A DNA stretch of 64,000 nucleotides, from positions 81,503 through 145,502 of the forward strand of contig CABXTU010000001.1 in the NCBI GenBank assembly GCA_902515205.1. The letters run 5' to 3'. The stretch's first letter is position 1. Every line of letters begins with the position of its first letter. Shown in pieces: positions 56,890 through 64,000 of the stretch. This DNA is from an uncultured Pelagibacteraceae bacterium (GTDB lineage Bacteria; Pseudomonadota; Alphaproteobacteria; Pelagibacterales; Pelagibacteraceae). The notes below the pieces were generated by a model. The model saw only the letters and a program-made list of their open reading frames with translations. It had not been told where the DNA came from and made no database searches. A program made the translations under genes and the position numbers.

Positions 56890-57650
56890 TGTACTACTCA
56901 AAAAAATTATCAAAATATAATTCTATTAGCCATTGTTTCTTTAACAGAAAGGGAGGTAAATCGACAGGGATATATAAAAGTTTGAATTGTGGAAAAGGAT
57001 CATTAGACAACAAAAAAAATATAAATAAAAATTTGAAAATTGCTTGCAAAAAAATCAGCTCATCATATAAAAAAATTATTTTATTAAACCAAATACATAG
57101 TAATAAATTTCATTATTTTGATAAAAAAAAGTTAAATTATAAAAATAGAAAATTAGGTGATGCTTTAATAACAAAAGAAAAAGGAATTATGATAGGTGTT
57201 TTAACTGCTGACTGTTTGCCAATATTAATATATGACAAAAAACTTAAAATTATATCTGCAATTCACGCTGGTTGGAAAGGTGCCTTAAAAGGAATTGTAC
57301 AAAAGGTTATCAAATTTTTACTCAGAAATGGAAGTAAACCGAGAAATCTCATAGCAGCAATAGGACCATGTATAAACCAAAAAAATTATGAGATTAAAAA
57401 AGATTTTAAGAGTAAATTTCTAAGACAAAATAAAAGAAATGAAATTTTTTTTAAAGAAATTAAAAAAAGAACATATTTTAGCCTAAATAAGTATGTTTAT
57501 ACTCAATTAAGAAATTTGGGATTAAAAAAAATTGATATAATTGATAAAGATACTTACGATCCAAAAAATAACTTATTCAGTGCAAGGAGATCTTTAAGAC
57601 AAAATCATGATGATTATGGTAGAAATATTTCAATAATTATGATTAATTAA
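56889..57650 (+). CDS. pgeF: peptidoglycan editing factor PgeF (YfiH/laccase-domain)
   Basis: A 253-residue DUF152 protein. The metal-site blocks are [12 protein letters not shown] with the cysteine ligand, [13 protein letters not shown] with a histidine ligand and AIGPCIN. The C-terminal [16 protein letters not shown] and GRNISIIMI are also typical. E. coli YfiH hydrolyses misincorporated UDP-MurNAc-L-Ser and keeps the stem peptide correct; other members were reported with purine nucleoside or phenol oxidase activity. The upstream midA stop shares one base with its ATG. It fits the cell-wall theme of the window. Confidence 0.88.
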   Translation: MYYSKKLSKYNSISHCFFNRKGGKSTGIYKSLNCGKGSLDNKKNINKNLKIACKKISSSYKKIILLNQIHSNKFHYFDKKKLNYKNRKLGDALITKEKGIMIGVLTADCLPILIYDKKLKIISAIHAGWKGALKGIVQKVIKFLLRNGSKPRNLIAAIGPCINQKNYEIKKDFKSKFLRQNKRNEIFFKEIKKRTYFSLNKYVYTQLRNLGLKKIDIIDKDTYDPKNNLFSARRSLRQNHDDYGRNISIIMIN

Positions 57651-57658
57651 ATTTTTCA

Positions 57659-58591
57659 ATGAAATTACTAACTGGAAATAGCAATAAACTTCTTAGTAAA
57701 AACATAGCTAAATATTTAAAATCTAAGCTCGTGAATTCAAGTATTAAGAAATTTTCTGATGGTGAAATTTATGTTGAGATAAATGAAAATATTAGAGGAA
57801 ATAGTATTTTTATTATACAGTCTATTTCATCTCCTGCTAATGATAACTTGATGGAATTATTGCTGGTTATAGATGCACTGAAAAGATCATCCGCTAAAAA
57901 TATAACAGCTGTAATTCCTTATTTTGGATACGCTAGACAAGACAGAAAAGTTGTACCTAGAACATCTATTTCTGCAAAACTTGTATCCAACTTAATAACA
58001 AAAGCTGGTGCGGATAGAGTTGTTACTGTTGATTTGCATGCAGGTCAAATTCAAGGTTTTTTTGATATTCCAGTAGATAACCTATTTGCTACTCCTATTT
58101 TTGCAAGACATGTAAAAAGAAAAGTTAAAAGTAAAAAAATAATTTGTGTTGCCCCAGATGTTGGAGGAACAGAAAGAGCAAGAGCACTTGGAAAACTTTT
58201 AAATGCGGGTCTTGCTATAGTTGACAAAAGAAGACCAAAGCCAGGCCAATCACAAGTTATGAACGTAATCGGTGATGTTAAAAATCAGACTTGCATAATA
58301 GTAGACGATATAATTGACTCCGGTGGAACGATTGTAAACGCTGCTATGGCTTTAAAAGCCCGTGGGGCTAAAGAGGTTTATGTGTATATTACTCATGGAG
58401 TATTAAGTGGTGATGCAGTGAAAAAAATCAAAAAATCTGTGATAAAAAATTTAGTAATCACTGACACTATAGATAACCTTGAAAAAACAAAAAATGTTAA
58501 AAACATAGAAGTTTTACCTATTTCTGGCCTTATGGGCGAAGCCATAAAAAGGATTTCAAATTCCACATCAGTATCTGATTTATTTAAATAA
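57659..58591 (+). CDS. prs: ribose-phosphate pyrophosphokinase
   Basis: A 310-residue PRPP synthetase feeding nucleotide, histidine, tryptophan and NAD synthesis. The N-terminal [36 protein letters not shown] and [14 protein letters not shown] (ATP site) lead to the metal-binding [18 protein letters not shown] and the PRPP loop [12 protein letters not shown]. The length matches class I enzymes. It starts at ATG 57659, eight bases after the pgeF stop codon, and precedes rplY-pth-ychF as in other alphaproteobacteria. Confidence 0.96.
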   Translation: MKLLTGNSNKLLSKNIAKYLKSKLVNSSIKKFSDGEIYVEINENIRGNSIFIIQSISSPANDNLMELLLVIDALKRSSAKNITAVIPYFGYARQDRKVVPRTSISAKLVSNLITKAGADRVVTVDLHAGQIQGFFDIPVDNLFATPIFARHVKRKVKSKKIICVAPDVGGTERARALGKLLNAGLAIVDKRRPKPGQSQVMNVIGDVKNQTCIIVDDIIDSGGTIVNAAMALKARGAKEVYVYITHGVLSGDAVKKIKKSVIKNLVITDTIDNLEKTKNVKNIEVLPISGLMGEAIKRISNSTSVSDLFK

Positions 58592-58634
58592 TTACCTTGA
58601 TTATTTATAAACATGGGTTACAAAACTTTGTTTT

Positions 58635-59369
58635 ATGAGTTCACTTGAAGCTAACATTAGAAGTAACTGCACAAAAGGGCAGCTAAATACTATTAGAAAT
58701 AGTGGAAATGTACCTGCAATTATTTATGGAGGCAAAAACGAAAATCAAAAAATATCCATCTCAAAGAAGTTATTAAAAGTTTTAATTGAAAAAGAAAATT
58801 TTTTATCAAATATAATTAGTCTAAATTTAGAAGGGAAGTCTCAAAATGTACTGCCAAGAGAGGTTAAATATCACATCTTAAGTGATGAACCGACTCATGT
58901 TGATTTTTTAAGAGTCTTGCCAGGTGTTAAGATTAAAATTAATGTTCCGGTAAATTTTATCAACCAAGATAAATCTCCTGGTCTAAAAAGAGGAGGTGTT
59001 CTTAACATAGTTAGAAGACAAGTAGAATTAAAATGCCCAAGCGAAAAAATACCTGAGAGTATTACTTTAGATCTTGATGGTATAGATATTGGAGAAAGTT
59101 TCAAAATATCCTCAGTAAAATTAGAAGCTGATGTAGAGCCTACTATTCGAGGTAGAGACTTTGTCATAGCAACATTGGCTGCACCAACTGTTATGAAAGA
59201 GCCAGAGAAACCAGCTGAGGCGGAAACAGCTGAAGGTGGAGAAGGAACTGAAGGAACTGAAGTATCTGCAGATGCGGAAAAATCAGCAGCGGATGGCTCT
59301 AAAGATGATAAAAAAGAAGGTGACGATAAAAAAACTACAGAAAAAAAACCTGCTGAAGAAAAAAAATAA
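58635..59369 (+). CDS. rplY: 50S ribosomal protein L25 (CTC/TL5 form) with charged tail
   Basis: A 244-residue bL25 of the long CTC type that binds 5S rRNA. The N-terminal L25 domain (GQLNTIRNSGNVPAIIYGG; VDFLRV) is followed by the TL5-type beta domain (GGVLNIVRRQVELKCPSEKIPE; LEADVEPTIRGRDFV landmarks). The last ~50 residues are a low-complexity tail, first Glu/Gly/Ala/Thr and then Lys/Asp/Glu, that would be disordered. The start ATG 58635 sits 43 bases after prs. The tail has higher GC than the surroundings because of Ala, Gly and Glu codons. Confidence 0.93.
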   Translation: MSSLEANIRSNCTKGQLNTIRNSGNVPAIIYGGKNENQKISISKKLLKVLIEKENFLSNIISLNLEGKSQNVLPREVKYHILSDEPTHVDFLRVLPGVKIKINVPVNFINQDKSPGLKRGGVLNIVRRQVELKCPSEKIPESITLDLDGIDIGESFKISSVKLEADVEPTIRGRDFVIATLAAPTVMKEPEKPAEAETAEGGEGTEGTEVSADAEKSAADGSKDDKKEGDDKKTTEKKPAEEKK

Positions 59370-59402
59370 TCAATCAAAATTGAAAATATAATTCCATTAT
59401 TT

Positions 59403-59963
59403 ATGCTTTTATTTGTAGGATTAGGCAATCCAACACCTGACAGTGAAAACAATAGACATAATGTTGGATTTAAAATTATAGACTCGATAAATAACGAATT
59501 TGGTCTCTCAAAACAAAAACCAAAGTTCAAGGGTCTTCTTACAACTGGAAATATTGGAAAAGAAAAAGTTTATGCAATAAAGCCTTTGACATTTATGAAC
59601 AACTCTGGAGTTTGTATCAGAGAATTAATTGAGTACTTTAAGATAGATGTGGAAGATATAATTGTTTTTCATGATGATCTTGACTTAGAATTTGGGAAAA
59701 TAAAAGCTAAATTTGGTGGATCGAGTGCAGGTCACAATGGAATAGCTTCAATTGATAAATTTATAGGTAAAGATTACTCTCGAGTAAGGATTGGAATTGG
59801 AAAACCTAAGAGTAATATTGAGGTATCTGATTATGTTTTACAAAATTTTGATGAGGATGAGTCTGTTGGAATTAAAAAAATATCTAAAGACATAACCGAC
59901 TCAATTTTAATTCTTGTTGAAAAAAAATTAGATTTATTTTCTAGCACAGTAAATAATAAATAA
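59403..59963 (+). CDS. pth: peptidyl-tRNA hydrolase
   Basis: A 186-residue Pth that frees tRNA from stalled peptidyl-tRNA. The active site is intact: N and H in GLGNPTPDSENNRHNVGFKI, the KPLTFMNNSG segment, and the aspartate in VFHDDLDLEFGKI, followed by GGSSAGHNGIASI and RVRIGIGKP. The length is typical. The start ATG 59403 lies 33 bases after rplY, and its stop shares one base with the ychF ATG. Confidence 0.96.
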   Translation: MLLFVGLGNPTPDSENNRHNVGFKIIDSINNEFGLSKQKPKFKGLLTTGNIGKEKVYAIKPLTFMNNSGVCIRELIEYFKIDVEDIIVFHDDLDLEFGKIKAKFGGSSAGHNGIASIDKFIGKDYSRVRIGIGKPKSNIEVSDYVLQNFDEDESVGIKKISKDITDSILILVEKKLDLFSSTVNNK

Positions 59964-61036
59964 TGAGTTTTAAGTGCGGAATAGTTGGATTGCCTAATGT
60001 GGGGAAATCAACATTGTTTAATGCTCTAACTAATTCTAGTAAAGCACAAGCAGCCAATTTTCCATTTTGCACCATTGATCCTAATGTTGGTGTGGTACCT
60101 GTGCCTGACAAAAGATTAAAAAATTTAGCTAAAGTATCAAATTCAAAAAAAATTATTAATACAACTATTTCATTTGTTGATATTGCCGGGTTAGTAAAAG
60201 GGGCATCTAAAGGAGAGGGGTTAGGAAATAAATTCCTTTCACATATAAGGGAAGTTGATGCAATTATACATATGACTAGATGCTTTGACTCAGTAGATAT
60301 TCAAAATGTAAATCTAACTGTAGATCCGATCAGAGACCTCGAAATTATTGAAACTGAGATGATGCTTGCAGATCTTGAATCTATTCAAAAAAGATTGGAA
60401 AAAAATAATAAGAAAAATATCGATGAGGAACAATTAGCAATCCTTGAAACAGCTTTGGATTGTATCAATAATGATAAAGATATTTCTATTTTAAAAAATG
60501 ACTTTAACAGAAAACAACTGAATTTAAGTGGTTTATTATCTTTAAAACCTAAGATTTTTGTTTGTAATGTAGATGAACAAAGTGTTCATAGTGGAAATAA
60601 TTATACAAAAAAATTTATTGATAAATTTGGACAGGAAAATACTTTAATAGTTTCTGCAGATATCGAAAATCAAATTAATGAATTAGATATTGTTGAAAAG
60701 AAAAATTATATGGAAATGATTGGTCTAAAGGAAACAGGATTAAATTTATTGGCTCAAAAAGGTTATAAAATTTTGGAACTTGATACTTATTTTACATCTG
60801 GTCCAGAAGAAAGTCGAGCTTGGACAATTCAAAAAAATTGCACAGCACCAAAAGCTGCTGGTGAAATTCATACTGACTTTGAAAAGGGCTTTATTAAAGT
60901 CGAAACAGTTTCATATGATGATTTTATTTCCAATGATGGTTGGGTAAAATCTAAAGCCAATGGTAAAATGAGATTAGAGGGAAAAGATTATATTGTTAAA
61001 GATGGGGATGTTTTAAACTTCCGTTTTAATACCTGA
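59963..61036 (+). CDS. ychF: redox-regulated ATPase/GTPase YchF (Obg family)
   Basis: A 357-residue P-loop protein. G1 is GLPNVGKSTLFNAL near residues 8-21, then FPFCTIDPNVG, G3 VDIAGLVKGASKGEGLGNKFL and a helical insert. The NxxE-like specificity motif (VCNVDEQ) is the one that makes YchF prefer ATP. The TGS domain follows (LDTYFTSGPEESRAWTI; KAAGEIHTDFEKGFI; VKDGDVLNFRFN). It associates with ribosomes. It completes the prs-rplY-pth-ychF run, and its last 24 bases overlap the convergent petC. Confidence 0.96.
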   Translation: MSFKCGIVGLPNVGKSTLFNALTNSSKAQAANFPFCTIDPNVGVVPVPDKRLKNLAKVSNSKKIINTTISFVDIAGLVKGASKGEGLGNKFLSHIREVDAIIHMTRCFDSVDIQNVNLTVDPIRDLEIIETEMMLADLESIQKRLEKNNKKNIDEEQLAILETALDCINNDKDISILKNDFNRKQLNLSGLLSLKPKIFVCNVDEQSVHSGNNYTKKFIDKFGQENTLIVSADIENQINELDIVEKKNYMEMIGLKETGLNLLAQKGYKILELDTYFTSGPEESRAWTIQKNCTAPKAAGEIHTDFEKGFIKVETVSYDDFISNDGWVKSKANGKMRLEGKDYIVKDGDVLNFRFNT

Positions 61037-61792
61037 CCAAATTTTTTTCATACTAAAATAAACTAAGATCGTGAGAATTATCAAATATACGATAGCTTTA
61101 AAACCCATTCTATGTCTTGACTCCAAATGTGGTTCAGCTGCCCACATTAAAAATGTAGTTACGTCTTTCGACATTTGTTCAACAGTTGAATTTGTTCCAT
61201 CCCCATATTCAACTAGACCATCAGATAGTTGATTGGCCATTTTTATTTTGTTACCATACATAAATTTGTTATAATAAACTCCGTCATCTAGAGTAACACC
61301 TGAAGGTGGATCTTCATATCCTTGAAGAAGAGAATAAATATAATCTACTCCTCCTCCTCTTGCTTTAACCAAAACTGACATATCAGGTGGATATGCACCC
61401 CCATTTGCTGCTTGAGCAGCTTTTGTGTTTTCATATGGCATAACAAATTTATCAGATAATTTTCCTGGTCTTGTAAACATGTCACCGTCTGCATTAGGAC
61501 CATCTGTAACCTCAAAAGATGCTGCAATTGCTTTTGCTTGTACTTCTGTAAATTCGGGTCCACCTTTTTCTGCTAAATTTCTATAGCTTAAATATTTCAT
61601 TGAATGACAAGATGAACATACCTCTGTATAAACTTGATACCCTCTTTGAAGTGAAGCTCTATCAAATTTTCCGAAAAGACCTTTAAAACTCCAATCAGTT
61701 TTCAAATATTCTATCTTCTCAGCTGCATTAGAATTATATTGAAATCCAACAAATAGCGTAATTAAGAATAATATTCTAAAAAAATTTTTCAC
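61013..61792 (-). CDS. petC: cytochrome c1 of the bc1 complex
   Basis: A 259-residue c-type cytochrome. The signal peptide (FFRILFLITLFVGFQYNSNAA) is followed by the haem-binding CSSCH in YTEVCSSCHSMKYLSYRNL. The FVMPYENTKAAQAANGGAYPPDMSVLVKARGGG region and the GVTLDDGVYYNKFMYGNKIKM loop (with the likely axial Met) follow, and a C-terminal anchor helix (GFKAIVYLIILTILVYFSM) holds it in the membrane. It receives electrons from the Rieske protein and passes them to soluble cytochrome c. The start is GTG 61792, directly after petB. Order petA-petB-petC is canonical. Confidence 0.96.
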   Translation of the reverse strand: MKNFFRILFLITLFVGFQYNSNAAEKIEYLKTDWSFKGLFGKFDRASLQRGYQVYTEVCSSCHSMKYLSYRNLAEKGGPEFTEVQAKAIAASFEVTDGPNADGDMFTRPGKLSDKFVMPYENTKAAQAANGGAYPPDMSVLVKARGGGVDYIYSLLQGYEDPPSGVTLDDGVYYNKFMYGNKIKMANQLSDGLVEYGDGTNSTVEQMSKDVTTFLMWAAEPHLESRHRMGFKAIVYLIILTILVYFSMKKIWSGIKTEV

Positions 61793-63055
61793 TTATTTGT
61801 TTAATCTTTCATCATTTTTTGCAGTAGCTAAATTTGGAGATCCACCCAATACAGGTTCTGTAATACTCAAAGGTATAGGAAGAGTTTTTTCTTTATATCC
61901 TAAGAGTGGTAGTACTACTAAGAAATGTAAAAAATAATATGCCGTTGCTACTCTGGCTATTAATAAATATAGCCCTTCCGCAGGCATTGCCCCCACATAA
62001 CCTAAAATTAAAACATCAGCAACCAGGATCCAATAAAATTGTCTATATAATGGTCTAAATACTGCTGACCTAATTTTAGAAGTATCCAGCCAAGGTAAAG
62101 CTGCTAAAATAAAGATAGCAGATAGCATAGCAACTACTCCTAAAAGTTTATCAGGAACTGATCTTAAAATTGCATAAAATGGTAATAAGTACCATTCGGG
62201 AACAATATGAGCTGGCGTTACTAATGGATCAGCTTCAATATAATTATCTGCATGACCTAAAATATTTGGCGAATAGAAGACAAAGAACGCAAAGACAATC
62301 ATAAACATCAATAAAGCGAAACCATCCTTAATTACAATATAAGGATGAAATGGTACTGTATCCTTTGATGGTTTTTTAACATCTATTCCTACAGGATTAT
62401 TATTACCAGGAACATGTAGTGCCCAAATATGAAGAACTACTAATCCTAATATTAAAAAAGGGATTAAATAATGAAGGGTAAAAAATCTTGTTAATGTTGG
62501 ATTGTCTACAGAATAACCACCCCATAACCATGTTACAATACCTTCACCAACAAAAGGTATAGCGCTGAATAAATTTGTAATAACTGTTGCACCCCAGAAA
62601 CTCATTTGACCCCAAGGAAGAACATAACCCATAAATGCGGCCGCCATCATTAAAAGGTAAATGATAATACCTATAATCCAAATTATTTCTCTTGGAGCTT
62701 TGTAAGAACCGTAGAATAGAGATCTAAATATATGAATATAAACTGCTAAAAAAAACATTGATGCTCCATTTGCGTGAATATATCTAATCAACCAACCATA
62801 GTTAACATCTCTCATTATATGTTCTACACTATCAAATGCCATATCAGCATGAGCGATATAATGCATAGCTAAAACTAAACCTGTAACTATTTGTGTAATT
62901 AAACAGAAGGTTAATATCCCACCAAAGGTCCACCAGTAATTTAAATTTTTCGGTGTAGGATAATCAGTTAAATGATTTGCTAACGTAAGTAATGGCAGTC
63001 TATCATTAAACCATTTTCCAAAGTTTGATTTAGGTGTATATTCGTGATCACTCAT
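61793..63055 (-). CDS. petB: cytochrome b of the bc1 complex
   Basis: A 420-residue di-haem membrane subunit with about eight transmembrane helices. Seen: [32 protein letters not shown], the haem histidines in [23 protein letters not shown] and in [23 protein letters not shown] (both family landmarks). The Q-o site has [18 protein letters not shown] and the PEWY motif in [17 protein letters not shown]. Cytochrome b oxidises ubiquinol at Qo and reduces ubiquinone at Qi. The length is that of full-length proteobacterial cytochrome b rather than split b6/subunit IV. It is six bases from petA and adjacent to petC. Confidence 0.98.
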   Translation of the reverse strand: MSDHEYTPKSNFGKWFNDRLPLLTLANHLTDYPTPKNLNYWWTFGGILTFCLITQIVTGLVLAMHYIAHADMAFDSVEHIMRDVNYGWLIRYIHANGASMFFLAVYIHIFRSLFYGSYKAPREIIWIIGIIIYLLMMAAAFMGYVLPWGQMSFWGATVITNLFSAIPFVGEGIVTWLWGGYSVDNPTLTRFFTLHYLIPFLILGLVVLHIWALHVPGNNNPVGIDVKKPSKDTVPFHPYIVIKDGFALLMFMIVFAFFVFYSPNILGHADNYIEADPLVTPAHIVPEWYLLPFYAILRSVPDKLLGVVAMLSAIFILAALPWLDTSKIRSAVFRPLYRQFYWILVADVLILGYVGAMPAEGLYLLIARVATAYYFLHFLVVLPLLGYKEKTLPIPLSITEPVLGGSPNLATAKNDERLNK

Positions 63056-63061
63056 TATTTT

Positions 63062-63571
63062 TTATCCAATCTTAATTGTGTTAGCGTTAACAAATTCATA
63101 TTTAGGAATTTCCATGTTTGTTGGTGCTGGACCTTTTCTAATTCTCCCAGAAGTATCATAATGAGAGCCATGACATGGACAAAACCAACCATTGTAATCA
63201 CCTTTTTGGTCTAAAGGAACACATCCCAAATGAGTACATACTCCAAGCATAACTAACCACTCCGGATCCTTAGCTCGATCTTCGTCCTTTTGAGGATCCT
63301 TTAAATCTTCTAATTTTACTGATTTGGCTTCTGCTATTTCTTCTTGTGTCCTTCGTCTTATAAAAACTGGTTTTCCTCTCCAGAGAACAGTAATTGTTTT
63401 TCCTGGGTTCAAAGAACTAACATCCACTTCTGTACTAGCTAAAGCTTTAACTGAGGCATCTGGATTCATTTGATCTATCATAGGCCAAACTACAGCTCCT
63501 ACCCCTACTGCTCCTACAGCATATGTAGCAGTGAATAAGAAATCTCTTCTATTTGTTTTTTTTTCTGACAT
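63062..63571 (-). CDS. petA: Rieske iron-sulfur protein of the bc1 complex
   Basis: A 169-residue Rieske protein. A twin-arginine signal-anchor (TNRRDFLF, R8-R9, then a hydrophobic stretch [15 protein letters not shown]) stays as the membrane anchor. The 2Fe-2S ligands are in [11 protein letters not shown] and [11 protein letters not shown], giving the Cys-His pairs plus the two disulfide cysteines. It takes an electron from ubiquinol and hands it to cytochrome c1. It is the first gene of petABC and starts at ATG 63571. Upstream lies a 157-base gap that must hold its promoter. Confidence 0.97.
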   Translation of the reverse strand: MSEKKTNRRDFLFTATYAVGAVGVGAVVWPMIDQMNPDASVKALASTEVDVSSLNPGKTITVLWRGKPVFIRRRTQEEIAEAKSVKLEDLKDPQKDEDRAKDPEWLVMLGVCTHLGCVPLDQKGDYNGWFCPCHGSHYDTSGRIRKGPAPTNMEIPKYEFVNANTIKIG

Positions 63572-63728
63572 CAGTAACTTTAATTAAATATACTTAATAT
63601 TGATTTTTTTCACCTAATATATGGTTTCATATAATACAAAATACTGATTTTACTACTGATAGAATGACACAGAATCTAGCAAAACTAGGTATTAAAAGTC
63701 TATTATTTGGTCCTGATATCTATAGTTT
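63572..63728. other. gap upstream of petABC with a small inverted repeat
   Basis: This stretch separates petA from the next minus-strand gene. It contains an inverted repeat TATATG-GTTT-CATATA at 63618-63633 and a plus-strand TATAAT at 63630-63635. A 22-codon plus-strand ATG frame at 63664-63732 overlaps the stop of the neighbouring gene. None of these can be given a function from sequence alone; a petABC promoter must lie here, but no strong -35/-10 pair stands out on the minus strand. Confidence 0.4.
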
Positions 63729-64000
63729 TTAGTTTAGCCTTTCAAAAACAACGTCAACTTTATTATAATCAACCATTAAATATCCGCTAGTATGCATTTC
63801 TGTAGCCCAAGGTACCTCCTGCGCCATTACACCTGAATATTCAATAGAACTTCCTATATAACTAAATTTGTAAATATTTATACCGGAAAGAGATTTACCT
63901 AATAGCTCTATGTTGGTTTTAAGTCGGACATCTGAGAAAATTCTTCTGGCTCCTCTACTAATGCTTCTACCTGCATTTTCTGTTTGTCTTCTTGCTTCTT
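63729..64000 (-). CDS. C-terminal end of a protein with an S74 intramolecular-chaperone domain
   Basis: The last 89 residues of a minus-strand gene that begins beyond the right edge; the stop TAA is at 63729-63731. The translation contains IFSDVRLKTNIELLGKSL, NIYKFSYIGSS, YSGVMAQEVPWATE and a final YLMVDYNKVDVVFERLN. This is the pattern of peptidase S74 / endosialidase chaperone domains: SD-x-R-x-K, then N-x-Y-x-F-x-Y, then GVMAQE. These domains trimerise phage tail fibres and some surface proteins and cut themselves off at the Ser-Asp site. The upstream body of the protein is not visible, so phage or surface origin cannot be judged. Confidence 0.7.
   Translation of the reverse strand, partial: EARRQTENAGRSISRGARRIFSDVRLKTNIELLGKSLSGINIYKFSYIGSSIEYSGVMAQEVPWATEMHTSGYLMVDYNKVDVVFERLN

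Noticed and set aside
58895..59530. A 211-codon minus-strand frame across rplY and pth
   Set aside because: It is antisense to two conserved genes and its serine/alanine-rich sequence simply reflects the Glu/Lys/Ala tail of L25.
1..64000. CRISPR arrays, insertion sequences, toxin-antitoxin pairs, restriction or other defence systems
   Set aside because: No regularly spaced repeats, transposase motifs, terminal inverted repeats or recognised defence domains were seen on either strand.

Overview
The window is a stretch of a very AT-rich, tightly packed alphaproteobacterial chromosome. Gene content, order and style all point to the SAR11 / Candidatus Pelagibacter lineage: A- and T-homopolymers, lysine/asparagine/isoleucine-rich proteins, almost no intergenic DNA, many 1-20 bp gene overlaps, and alphaproteobacterial neighbourhoods such as rnpB-mraZ, ilvE-MarR-OmpR-EnvZ, lgt-midA-pgeF, prs-rplY-pth-ychF and petABC. 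The assignment comes from reading the sequence; no database search was run.

Layout. 1-7551: the 3' end of nadC, a MazG-like pyrophosphohydrolase, fumC, an AsmA-like protein, a UvrD/PcrA helicase and an M24 aminopeptidase. 7534-28343 (minus strand): one almost gap-free run of 18 genes, the dcw (division and cell wall) cluster plus an outer-membrane tail. In transcription order these are mraZ, ftsZ, rsmH, ftsL-like, ftsI, a fused murE-murF, mraY, murD, ftsW, murG, murC, murB, ddl, ftsQ, a very short ftsA-like gene, lpxC, bamD and ligA. A clear sigma70-type promoter with three TGGG boxes at 10-bp period (a MraZ operator) sits at its head. 28501-28860: RNase P RNA. 28902-31090: an amidase, then mlaA and mlaC. 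31102-31307: two tRNA genes, one with an unusual elbow. 31315-35438: rpoD, dnaG and yqeY, a version of the macromolecular-synthesis operon. 35564-39959: carAB. 39956-43483: a 2OG-Fe(II) oxygenase-like gene, an ELM1-family gene, trxB and an ADP-ribosylglycohydrolase. 43490-52297: an aminotransferase, uvrB, a FolM-like SDR, a secreted alpha/beta hydrolase, folB, uvrC, pgsA and ilvE. 52369-54776: MarR regulator, response regulator and histidine kinase (PetP/PetR/EnvZ-like). 54754-61036: ubiK, lgt, midA, pgeF, prs, rplY, pth and ychF. 61013-63571: petC, petB and petA of the cytochrome bc1 complex. At the right edge lies the end of a protein with an S74 intramolecular-chaperone domain.

How they work together. 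The window is dominated by core functions: peptidoglycan precursor synthesis and septation, outer-membrane building (LpxC, BamD, MlaA/C, Lgt), nucleotide excision repair (UvrB, UvrC, UvrD, LigA), information processing (RpoD, DnaG, RNase P, Pth, L25) and respiration (bc1, MidA, UbiK). I see no CRISPR array, insertion sequence, prophage, toxin-antitoxin pair or defence island.

The main departures from textbook layouts are in the dcw cluster and the tRNAs. ftsZ has moved from its usual place between ftsA and lpxC to between mraZ and rsmH. The gene left in the ftsA slot encodes only 233 residues and appears to lack the actin-like ATPase half. murE and murF are one reading frame. A tRNA-Val(GAC) keeps a perfect cloverleaf but has a rewired D-loop/T-loop pair.
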